DNA of 64,000 nt from the NCBI GenBank assembly GCA_963573315.1, contig OY752149.1, positions 1,860,001-1,924,000 on the forward strand. The letters are read 5' to 3'. This DNA comes from Entomortierella parvispora (Eukaryota; Mortierellomycota; Mortierellomycetes; Mortierellales; Mortierellaceae). The first letter of the stretch is position 1. Every line of letters starts with the position of its first letter. The notes under the pieces were generated by a model that saw only the letters and a program-made list of their open reading frames with translations, was not told where the DNA came from and did not search any database. A program made the position numbers and the translations under genes. Positions 37,837 to 48,219 of this stretch are shown one piece after another.

Positions 37837-40445
37837 TTAATCAATATCCATATCCTTGGACTCATCGTGCTTGGTCTCCTCCTTGGACTCCTCCTTGGCC
37901 TCAGGGACCTCGGGGGTCTCGACAACAACGGGCTTGGGCTTGGGCTTGTTGAGGATAGGGGTGGCAAAGTAGACAATGTCGTCACGCTGCTTGCGGACCT
38001 CGGCCGAGGTAAAGGCGGCGACCTCAAACTTCTTCAACATCATCTGGCGCTCCTCCTTGTTCTCGATCCAAGTCTGGGCCTTGGAGCACTTCTCAACAAT
38101 GCTGTTCTTCTCCTCCTCGGGGATATGAGCAAACTTCTCCTCCGAGCTGGTGGCCTGGGACATCAAGTTGTTGATGGCCTCACGAAGCTCACGAGCAGCA
38201 GTGGGGCGAGTCTCAAACTCGCGGTAGCGCTGGATGATGGGGTTACCAACGACCTGGAGCTCAGCCAACTTGGCGGCGTAGACAGACTTGGTGGTCTCAT
38301 CACCCTCATCGTACAACCAGTTCTCGGCATCGTTCAAGTCCTTAATGAACTTCTCCTTGTCGGCAGGGTTGGTGAAGTCCTTGTAAGCTCCACCATCAAC
38401 CTTGGAGCGGGTATCGTAAATGTACTCCTCCAAGGCGTTCTTGGCCATCTCAGTGTCAACAACCAACTTGTCAGAGGCAATCATCTCCATCTCCTTCTCC
38501 TTGAGCTCAGCAACGAGAGAGTGGTCCAAGGAAGAGGTGGCGCTGACGACGGGCAAATCACCCTTCTTGACCAGCTTCTTGACCTTGCGGGTCAAAGGAG
38601 CCTCGGTATCGACAGCAGCCTCGGCATCAGCCTTGCCGTTCTCCTCAATGAGCTCCTCCTTGACAACCTCCTCAACAACGTAGGCAGACTCAATAGACAA
38701 GACACCGTGGATGTTGACTCTGGCCTTGACCTTGACGCAGGCAGCCTCACCGTTGACGGGGGCAACGTTCTTGACAGAGAAGCGTCCAATCCAGGGGTTG
38801 ATACCGGCGGGGATAGACTCGGGCTCGGCGTACTGGGCCTCGAGGTCAAAGGGCTCGGAGCGGTAGAAGGTCAAGATCTTGGTCGAGGGGATAGAGTTGT
38901 TCTTGTTGAAGACAACAAGTTCGGTCTCCTCCTCCTCGGGGGTAGGCTGCCAGGTCATCTTGATGGGGTAGTTGGTGATATCCTGAACGGTGAAGTCACG
39001 GACCTTGAAAGCGGGCGACAAGATGGCGCACTGGAGAGCGCATCCACGGGCAACAGCCTCATCCTGGTTCAAGGTCGAGGAAAGGTCCCTCTTGAAGAAA
39101 GCGGAAATGCGCTCTTTGAGGGCGGGGATACGAGTAGAACCTCCAACCATCTCGACGGCATCAATATCCTCGATGGTCATACCAGCATCCTCCAAAGCCT
39201 TCTGGATAGGAGCCTCAACACGGGAAATCAACTCCTGGGCCAACTCCTCAAACTCGGTACGCTTCATCATCGAGGAGACATCGCGATCCTCCATGATGGA
39301 CTCAATGTTCAAAGGAGCCTGGGCGTTGGCAGAGAGAACCTTCTTGAGCTTCTCGCAGCCAGCCATCAAACGGATAATGGCCTTGCCGTTAGACTTGACA
39401 TCAATCTTGTACTTCTCCTTGAACTCGGCAGCAAAGTGATCCAACAACATGCGGTCAAAGTCACGTCCACCAAAGTGTCTGTCAAAGGCGCGGGACTTGA
39501 CAGTGAGCTGACCCTTGACGAAGGAAACGATGGAAACGGTGTAGGAAGAGTGGCCAACATCGACAAAGCAAACGTTGCGGGGCTTGTCCTCGGGCAAGTC
39601 GGTCTTGGTGATACCGTAACCGAGAGCGGTGGCGGTAGAGTCGTTGATGAGTCTCAACACGTTCAATCCAGCAATCTCCGAAGCATCCAAGACGGCACGG
39701 CGCTGAACATCAGTGAACCAGGCGGGGATGGCAATAACGCAGTCCGAAACGGGAGCCTTGGTTTCGGCAGCAGCAATCTCCTTCATCTTGGTCAAGTACA
39801 TGGCGAAAACCTGGAGAGTGGTGAAGGTGGTCTCCTGTCCCTGGTAGTTGACCTTGACGGAGAGCTGGCCGTTGACATCGAGCAAAGGAGCAGTCAGGTA
39901 CTGCTTCTCAACCTCCTGAACCTCCTTGTCGGCAAAGGTGCGTCCAACAATGCGCTTCAAGGACGAGATGGTGTTCTTGAAGTTGGAGATCTCCTGGGTC
40001 TTGGCGGTCTCACCGAGGTAACGCTGCTTGGGGCCGAAAGACACCAAGGACTAGAAATGAAAAAGAGGCCAGTCGGTAAGCATGGAGATATATACATATC
40101 TATCCAGACAAAGAAACATGAACGGCAAAAATAACGTACGGGAGTGAAGCGGTTCGAAACTTCATTGCAAATAACGTCAATACCACGGTTTCTGGCAACG
40201 GCGATAACCGACTGCAAGTTTCCGAAATCAATACCTAAGGAGAGCAAAAGCAGAGCAAAAGAACAAGTGGGTTGTGCATTAGAACTAGAAGAGGACTGAA
40301 TGTCTACAGGTCAAGGCTGAAGAGTAAAAGGCGATGTTGGTGAAATCCAGAATTCGAGAAGGTGATCTCGGCCTCAATGGGCGGGATGGACAGGGGAATG
40401 GGGTAAATGGCCTTGTCTGCAGGAGCACATACCAACAACAGACAT
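37837..40445 (-). CDS. SSE1: Hsp110-type chaperone/nucleotide exchange factor (Sse1)
   Basis: Cytosolic Hsp70 co-chaperone that drives ADP release from Hsp70 and holds unfolded clients. Three exons: 40445-40433 (13 nt only, MSVV plus one base), 40234-40140 and 40050-37837; 773 aa. The N-terminus joins to [20 protein letters not shown], the diagnostic Hsp110 form of the Hsp70 IDLGTT motif. [50 protein letters not shown] and [14 protein letters not shown] follow. The substrate-binding part carries an extended acidic loop and a helical lid, ending MDID rather than an ER retention signal. Shares a 212-bp promoter with the FSH1-like gene. Confidence 0.95.
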
Positions 40446-40657
40446 GATGTAAGAGGATGGGGGTAAAGAAGATGAAAGAAGGAAATCGATTGATGATTTG
40501 GGACCTTGGTTGTGCCTTTTTAGTGGCTGAAGTAAACAACGGAGATTTGTGACTGTGATTTCTCGCCACCACTGTTCATTATTGCATGCATGCATGCATT
40601 TGTTGGCATTGCTTGTGCGTGTCCTATCCCATCCGTCTTCCTCCCTCTTTTCGAACA
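40446..40657. promoter_or_regulatory. bidirectional promoter of SSE1 and the FSH1-like gene
   Basis: Only 212 bp separate the start codons. The centre holds TGCATGCATGCATGCA (40583-40598), an RY-repeat also seen before several other genes in this window. No HSE was verified by counting nGAAn units. Confidence 0.5.
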
Positions 40658-41894
40658 ATGGCGCTCCTTCGTATTCTCTGTCTCCATGGCTATACGCAGG
40701 TGGGCGCAGGATGATGCGAGACTGTACCTGCTTCTTCCCAAGGAAAGCCACTGACAATAGCTCTGGGTCCTTTTTAGAATGCGATATCGTTTACAAAGAA
40801 AACCGCTGCTTTCCGCAGGAGTGTCAAGGATGTCGCAGATCTCGGTAACGCTTTGCGACTGAGATTACCGACAAACTCCCTACAGCTGCAGCCGTTACGG
40901 CGTAAGCAATATTTCATGATGTGAGAAAGCTGACCAACCGACCGTTGCAATAGTATATGTAACTGCTCCTCATGTTGTGCCCATTCCAACCTTATCTACC
41001 CCGGAGGAGCGTGCGGATGACGAAATGGAAAGTCTAGGACCTGGTAAGCCTCATACATGCGCTCTGAACCCGAATCTTTTATTGCTTTGCTCGTACTGAA
41101 TATAGCTGCATGCTTTTGTTTGGATGACTTTTGTAGAGGCAATGCCTTATGGCTGGTGGACAGGATCGACACACTTCAAAGGGTTCGAGGAGAGTCTTGA
41201 TCAACTTCGACAGGTTCTCGAAAAGCAGGTAAAGATTATCTACTGTGGCTATACAGCGGGAGCGGAGATGCTGGATCGCTCAGATGGAGTAGAGTTTCTC
41301 ACTTGACTCTATCTATCAACCATAGGGACCATTTGACGGCATCATGGGCTTTTCACAGGGCGCGACAATGGCTAGCATGCTGCAACTGCTTTTGGAAAGA
41401 CCTCATCTGTCCAATGTAATGAGTGGCTGCAGTCATCCTCCTTTCAAATTCTCAATCTTGGTGTCTGGATTCGAACCCAAGGACGAGGAAAAGTTGGCCT
41501 GGTACAATGGCAAATACATGGTGTTGAAAGAACAGGGCCGGAGCGATAGTGACATCAATATGGGTAGTGATGATGATGACAACAAGGAAAACGTTGAGCC
41601 CCCTCATGTCAAAGGTGTCCAAGGAGCAAGCATGCACATCATTGGAAGAACGGACGTTATCATTATTCCAGGTAAAGGAAACAGATGGAAAAATACCAGG
41701 TTCTGGAGGGCTCTTGAATAGACAAAACTGACACATCTTTTTTTATGTTGAAAGAGCGATCTGAGGCTCTTTTAAAGTACTATACCCACAAGAAACCAGT
41801 GACAATCTATCATGATGGAGGACACTACATGCCAGCCCAAGCAGCCAATCGCCATGCATACAAAGCATTTGTCCAGTCCTTCCAGAGTCCTTAG
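40658..41894 (+). CDS. FSH1: FSH1/OVCA2-type serine hydrolase
   Basis: Alpha/beta hydrolase of the FSH (family of serine hydrolases) group; physiological substrate unknown, probably an ester. Six exons: 40658-40699, 40778-40844, 40954-41043, 41137-41228, 41326-41671 and 41755-41894; 258 aa. The N-terminus MALLRILCLHGYTQ is the family oxyanion-hole strand. VYVTAPHVVP, YGWWTG, IMGFSQGA (nucleophile Ser107), ILVSGFEP, GRTDVIIP (Asp207) and HDGGHYMP (His236) complete the triad. An acidic Asp/Glu-rich insert between 150 and 185 is unusual. No targeting signal. The exon 2/3 join is inferred from phase and the VYVTAPHVV block. Confidence 0.88.
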
Positions 41895-43352
41895 GAGGAT
41901 GCATGCACTACAAATAAATGTAGTGAGAGCGTCTCAGCCCCGAAGGAGAGGAAGACACGTTTGAGAATACAAAAAAGTCAGTTGCAGGGGCAAAATGAAG
42001 TTCAAGCGTAACATAAGCCAGGTAGAATCTGTCTGGTTCCTGGCTTCTAAAAGTGGGCCCATGTGCATTGCTCACCTTCCAAACCAGCCCACATGACCTA
42101 TTGCGATTTCAGACTCTGATGGATCCTCGGTCTTTCAGAAAGGGGTCAGTCAGCCAGTCGAGCATGCACCAAAGGTTACAGAACTCGTCTGAGGAAGTAA
42201 CCAGGGCGACGACTCTCGTTTATTTTTATCAACTTACAAACTAGTGGGACGAACGTGGGAGAGGGGGTTGGGCTCTTGCGCAAATTGCATCAAACGCAAA
42301 GGTTCCCAGGGCCTTTTGATGAGAGAGCATTCATTTTACAAAGATCCCCTATTGCTGCTAATTTCAGCAAGAGCAGGAAGTATGGATATTGTATCAGAGC
42401 AAACAATAGCACACCTAGGTGCAAAACCACGAGGGAGGGGAGGGGGGGGGATATGACCACCCTCTCTCTTGGGCCATGCTCTGCTGGCAAAGAGGTTTCT
42501 GCTGCAATCCGCTGCTGCAACGGAAAGTGACTCCTTGAGGAGAAGAAGGAGAAAGTTCGTTCCTTTGATTGACAATCAATCAGTAATGAACGAACCCGAT
42601 CGATCGAGGGAGCTGTGGAGGACGACAACAAAACATGACCGAATAGTCTACTTGGCGACCTGACGGTCAGCATCGTCTGCTTCGATCCTTCTTGGGCAGC
42701 AAGCAATTGTGCGACCATTGTTTACTGCCCAGCTCCATCACACCGTTTGACAAGGGTGACCTTTGCCCCTGTTTGTGTTTGAGGTTGAATAAGCAACAGC
42801 GGACGACGAAGCACGTCCGCCTCCTTTTCAGGCAACCACACCAAGGGCAGGACGAGACAGGACTAAAGGCCAGCAACCATGCGCGTGCGCGAGTGGGAGT
42901 GGAGGAGGAGGGGTGCAATCGTACTGGAGTGCAGCGAGACAGAGGACAGACAGAGAGAGAGAGAGAAAACAGACAAGAGACACGGGCGGGGGAACTTCGA
43001 AACGTTGGCTCTCCCCTTGTCGTCCGTCGTCACCAGCAGCAAACAAAGGACAAGGACGAGGCCCACCTTGTCGCCCTTCCCCTCTCTTCCTCTCTTCCTT
43101 TTGTTTCCTCTCTCTCTTACTCTCTTCCACACACAACATCCATCCATCCGTCCGTCCATCCATCCATCCATCCACCAATCTTCATTCCATCCTTCCTTGA
43201 CTCCTCCGTCATCCCCTTGCCCATCTCCCCCTTCCCCCTCTCTCGCTCTCCTCTGTGTCTCTGTCTCCACTATTTCCTTCATTCCTCCGTGACTTCCTCA
43301 AAACTCGCACCTCAGCTACACCAACCTCCTCGTTTCTACACATCTTCAAACC
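41895..43352. other. intergenic region before the His/Ser-rich gene
   Basis: About 1.45 kb. The first 700 bp hold no recognisable coding sequence. The distal 400 bp contain GA-rich (42950-42970) and then CT/CATCC-rich sequence (43080-43350, with a CCATCCAT run at 43139-43172) typical of promoter and leader here. A 10-G tract lies near 42441-42450. Confidence 0.45.
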
Positions 43353-46300
43353 ATGGAACTTGACAAGGCCCCTACTCCAACTTCGCGTTTGGATCATCTC
43401 GCAGAGTTGGCTACATCGCCCACACATGCTCATGGTCATCCCTCGTCAGACATGTTCTCCTCTACGTCCTCTTCTACTTCTCGTCATCCATCCCAAGACC
43501 AATACACGACTCACAACCCTCATTCACGTTCCCAAGAAGACTCTCGTTCACTCTACCACTCCACTGAACAAGAACAACAGCGCACTCCCATGAAAGAAAC
43601 TGGCTCTTCCTCTAGCCACCATCACTCCCGTCCTCACTCTTCTAGACCTCTCGCCCTGGCACATCACCAACTTGAGGCAGAATCTGGCTGGGGTCGATCG
43701 CCTATCACACCTACAACGACTCGTAAGTTTAATAGGATGGCTATCCATGAGGTCCTGGAGAACCATTCTCATGAAGACTTGGGGTCGCCCTCGTTCAAGC
43801 GCAAGGGCTCGCCTGACGAGTCCTTGATGATGGATGCCGCTTCTCGCTCACCTTCCTCCTCGGCTTCTCGGTAAGGACAAAGATATGCATTCACACACAC
43901 CCAGCTATCCCGACTCTTTCCTTGTCCTCTTTCTTTGCGGAGATGGTGTCTATTGTTGCATGCATTCATGCAGCAGGCTTGTGCCTCCAAATCATCTGTT
44001 GTTGGAGTACAATTGTTAAAGAGCCGTCCCTCTTGTTGCATGAAAGTCTGTTGATTTCATTTCATTTTCACAACCCGTTCTTTTGCTTCGTTCCGTTGAG
44101 GACGGATGGCCGCCGTTGGCGTGGCGTGGCGTGGCCCATTGGGCTGCCTGTCAACAGAGAGAGAGGGTGCCCATCTCTGACGCTATTTAAATTAGCTTTG
44201 ATGATCTCCAATTTCATTTTAAAATTATAATTCGGTTTTGCCACTAATTTTGTATCCCTCGTGCTCATCTTTTTTTCGTCCTCTTCGTAGACTCCCTGCC
44301 CGCGGTGCATCGTCGTCGGATCAGCATCATCACCATAGCCACAGCCACAACCGCGGTCATAGCCATAGTCATAGCCATGGACACCGTCTGCCTCTTTCTC
44401 CTAGACCCCGCCAAGAATCACCCTTGCCTGCCTCAAATTCAGAAGATGACGAGGATCACACCGACGTTCGCAACTTCAAAAAGCGCAGGACTGTGGTGCC
44501 CGCCCATGGTAGCCACAGCCATCTCCACAAGACCTCCACACCCCTCCCTTCATCTCCTGGAATCGCCCCTGCTGAGGTCATGGATCAGGTTCGCTCGACC
44601 CTAAAGCTCAAACAACAACAAAAGGCTATTATTGAGGCAAGACAGAACAGTAGCGGACCCGCGCCATCCGCCAACGCCGGCCCTACATCTGCGACCAACG
44701 CACCGACCTCGACCTCGCCAACATACTCTTCTTCTGTGTCGTCTTTGCAAAAAGGAACAAATATTACGGGCAAGACGAGCAGTGGCAACAGCAGCACATC
44801 CAGCAGCAGTCAGCCCATTACTGAAAAGACCACAAGTGGCATTTCTGTCTTTCATGGGAGCGCGTCTTTCGCTGCAATGAACCGCCGCGGACCCTTGGTC
44901 TCCCCTAAGAATCCCAAGAATGCAAAGTCCCTTACCATCTTTGCTCCGTCTTATTCCGAATCTTCTTTGTCGATTCACTCTGCACCCTTGCAGCCCTCTC
45001 ATGCCCATCAGCTTATGAGTGGTTCCCACCCTCCCAGGACATCCAATCCACTCCGGAACCACACCCCAATGCAGGCCCACCATCCTCATCCACTCTCACA
45101 CCAGCATCATGGTCAACAACAGCAGGCTGGAGCATCCCTTTCGCATAGAGCTCCCCGATCCCCCACAACCGGTGGTCATGGCAAGTCCTTATCTCGCGCA
45201 CTTCTCCGCGGTGGCCCTCACACTGCCGGTCTCGATAGCAGGTAATGCTCCGATGCAGCACATACACAAGAGAGTTTATATTATTATTGAAGCTGTCAAT
45301 CTCTGGATCTTGAGCACTCATTTTGTTCCGTATCTGCTTTTAATCCTTTTAGTTCAGGCACGATACCCGCGCCTATTCTCTCGTCGCACACTGGACCATT
45401 GCCATCACCGATGTACCCTCACCCATCTACACCGTTCCACCCTGCTCACAGCAGCAACAATCTCAACATCCATCTCAATGGACACGGAATGTCCTCGGCT
45501 CCAGCCACGGTTGCGGGCTCTATGGCCGGTAACAAAGCCATGTTCATGGAAACAGTGTCGACTCTCTTTGACTCTGTAGACTCGAACCGAACACTCAAAT
45601 TGACGCTGGAGGAGCAAATCCGGAAATCGGCTCAGTTGCTTCAAACTCTTCAGTCGAGTGGAACCATGATTGAATCTCTTGTTCGAGGGCAGTTTAAGGA
45701 GCTTGAGAAGGGTGTCCTTGACCGCTTCGAATCTGAGATCGACTACCTTTCAATGCGAGTTGGACTCTTGGAGAAGCATCAGGGTTTGACAGCACCTGCA
45801 CCGCCACCCGCTACAACGACCACTCCAGTATTGGCGACACAGTCGATTTCTGGAAGCTCGGGCAAGCGTGGTGCCACCATTCGCTTTGCCACAGCAGGTA
45901 GCAGCAACCATGGACCGACTTCGTTGCCCTCGCCTCCCTCCGCTGGAAACAGCAGTGCACCTCATAGTGGAACAAGTCCACTTCGCCATAGCTCAATGAG
46001 CGAGGATGTCGACGAGATGAAGGAGGGAACCCTGCCTACGCCACCTCTGAACAAGAAGCAAGACTCTCTCGTGATGGAATTGGATGTTCAAGAGGAGGAC
46101 CAGGACCAAGAGAGCCGAGGCAAGGGAGAGGAGCGCGACAGCCCCGTGGAAGATGAGGATGAAGCAATGGGCGAGGAAGAGCCCAGCACAGCTTCCTCCT
46201 ACAGATCTTCGTCTGCATCGGTGGCCTCACCTCCTTCCTCCACCACTGGCGACTATAACGCCTCTGTCAAGAAATTGCAGGAACGGATCGCCAAGCTGGA

Positions 46301-46391
46301 AAAGGGGCACGAAGCTAATGCAGCTGCAGCGGCCTCAAAGTCAGCTACCACCCCTGAGCCCACCACTGCTGCATTGACAGCTGTGGCCTAA
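43353..46391 (+). CDS. uncharacterised His/Ser-rich protein with conserved C-terminal helical domain
   Basis: Three exons, 43353-43870, 44291-45241 and 45353-46391; 835 aa. I do not recognise a named family. Most of it is disordered and rich in Ser, His, Pro and Thr, including HSHSHNRGHSHSHSHGH-type runs near residue 185 and a basic FKKRRTVV motif that could act as a nuclear signal. Residues about 548-630 are ordered and predicted helical (KAMFMETVSTLFDSVDSN, LKLTLEEQIRKSAQLLQTLQ, then GTMIESLVRGQFKELE and a further amphipathic helix), like a coiled coil. A second coiled-coil segment closes the protein (VKKLQERIAKLEKG). A nuclear regulator is plausible but unproven. The first intron (420 nt) is long. 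The stop codon runs directly into an A23 tract. Confidence 0.8.
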
Positions 46392-48219
46392 AAAAAAAAA
46401 AAAAAAAAAAAAGAGAGAAAGACAGAGAGAAAGATACATTTGGTAGCTTCTCGGCTTTCACTCATTTTTTTTATATCCAGTGGTGTCCACAAGCACCACA
46501 CTCTATCGCAGTTGTATACATCCCCCACCACCTCATACTTTTCCCTGTTGTATTGCTTATGTTTCCCCCTCATCCAACCCATTCTTGCTCACCTCTCTTA
46601 GTCCTTCCCCAAAAAACGCGTAAAGCCCACACGAATAAAAAAAAAGATGACAAAAAAAATATCACTGTCTGAAGTAGCAGACTGTGGTCATTCATGGATG
46701 CAGGTCATCACAGTACCCGGGAAAGATGAACATGGTGATGCAGATCCTCTCAATTTTCGGTTGCCGGGCATGGTCCTGAGTGGTGTCTTGCAAGGTGACC
46801 TTGCCGTCAATTTGCCCAATGTTAAAAGTCAGGGATGAGGAACCGACTTGAGACCCAATGTTTTTGTTGTTGGATTTTCTAGCCATGCAATTATTTTTTT
46901 CTTTCTTCTTTTGGTTTGGTTTGGTTTTGCAAACAGCATTGAGCAACACCGCAACCGCAAACTGACAATAATGTCCGTCCATGGGGGTGGGAGGGACCCT
47001 GGGGCCCACCTCAAACGGTCCAGACCCTTGGTACTGTACCAAGTGTCCGCAATTGAGTGTGAGCTTTTCTTTTCCTTTTGAACAGTTGAACGAATAAAGT
47101 TCGAAACTTGCAGGTCTCGCTCGTAGCAATTGAACAGACGAGAAACATTTAGCCCAACTCGCTAACTGAACAAAGGCGATCTTTCTACCCCGCCCTGTCC
47201 AGGAATGGTCAGGATGGGCGAGGTGCCAGACCGGGTACCCTTCCATGTTCCCATCCACAACTCCAGGCGCTAGACTATGATTGTTCGAAGGAACCTGTGT
47301 CAAACCCGAGTTCAGGAGGAAGTTTTTTTGAAGAGTCATCTTGAAGGACTGAGACCCCAACAAAAGGAAAAAAGAACCAGATCAGCTTGGCCTTGCTGTG
47401 TTTTTTTGTTCTGAGCTTCTGGAGGTTCTGAGCTTCTGAAGGCTCTGAGCTTATGAAGGTTCTGAGCTTCTGAAGGACTAAAGAAAAGCCCTTTCTCCTC
47501 ACCCTGCTGTCTGTGTCCAGGTGATGGAAGTTTGTGATTGTGAGAGTTGTTGGTTAGTGCGGACAGTCAAACCCCCTTCGCCGGGGTACGCCCTGGAGAG
47601 AGAGAGAGAGAGTTGCAGGCTAACGAACGAGAGCAAACGGCGACGAGGCCAACAGTCCGTGCACGCGCGCTATCCTGATAACCAGTGAGTCAATTTCATA
47701 TACAAAGTGGAGTCGAGCTCGGAAACTGGACGAACAGCTCTCCTTTCAACAATTCAACGAGCAAGAAGGAGAAATAAAAATGAGACATGCACAGCGTCTA
47801 AGGTACACGCACGAACAATGACGACGGAGAAAAGGACTCTAAACTCAGAACGAAGATAACTTGATAACTTTTGTTCGTTTCAGAAAGAAAAGTCAGCTAC
47901 ACAAAAAGAGGATGGAGCGCGTTGAGATTAAGGCAAAAAGCACAGGGTTTGGGTGGTTTCTCTGCTGGGTTTCTCTTTTCTAAAGTTCCCAAAGGGGAGA
48001 GGGTACATTTTAACTCGCACCATGTTCTTTAGAGTAAAATTCTTCCCATCGGACAAAAAGACGTAACGCCTTGGTGATCTCTTCTTTATTCGCTACCCGA
48101 GCTCATCGGATGTTATCTCGAGTCCGATGGTTTGTCCAATGACCCGTTCGTCCGTCCGTCTTCCCCTCCATGTTTGGCAACATTATGACTAAAACCCCCA
48201 TACCGTACCATTGATCTAA
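46392..48219. other. gene-poor region, part 1
   Basis: Starts with an A-run at the preceding stop codon (46390-46412). A 223-codon open frame on the minus strand (46692-47363) has ordinary composition and a few Cys, but no recognisable domain, signal peptide or promoter context. I leave it unassigned. A 17-bp minisatellite lies at 47408-47475. The remainder, including 47500-48219, shows no supported exon. Confidence 0.4.
47408..47475. repeat. 17-bp minisatellite, four copies
   Basis: Four head-to-tail copies of GTTCTGAGCTTCTGAAG with one or two substitutions in copies 1 and 3. The period is exact, 17 bp, and the copies start at 47408, 47425, 47442 and 47459. Confidence 0.92.

Noticed and set aside
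37759-40134. A 791-codon open frame on the plus strand, antisense to SSE1
   Set aside because: It is the mirror of a highly codon-biased gene (few A/T third positions, so few antisense stops). Its product is a monotonous Leu/Gly/Val-rich sequence with no domain, and SSE1 on the other strand is unambiguous.
46692-47363. 223-codon minus-strand open frame considered as a secreted-protein gene
   Set aside because: No start context, signal peptide, promoter or recognisable domain, and the strand shows homopolymer-coded Lys runs. It is described only in the region note.
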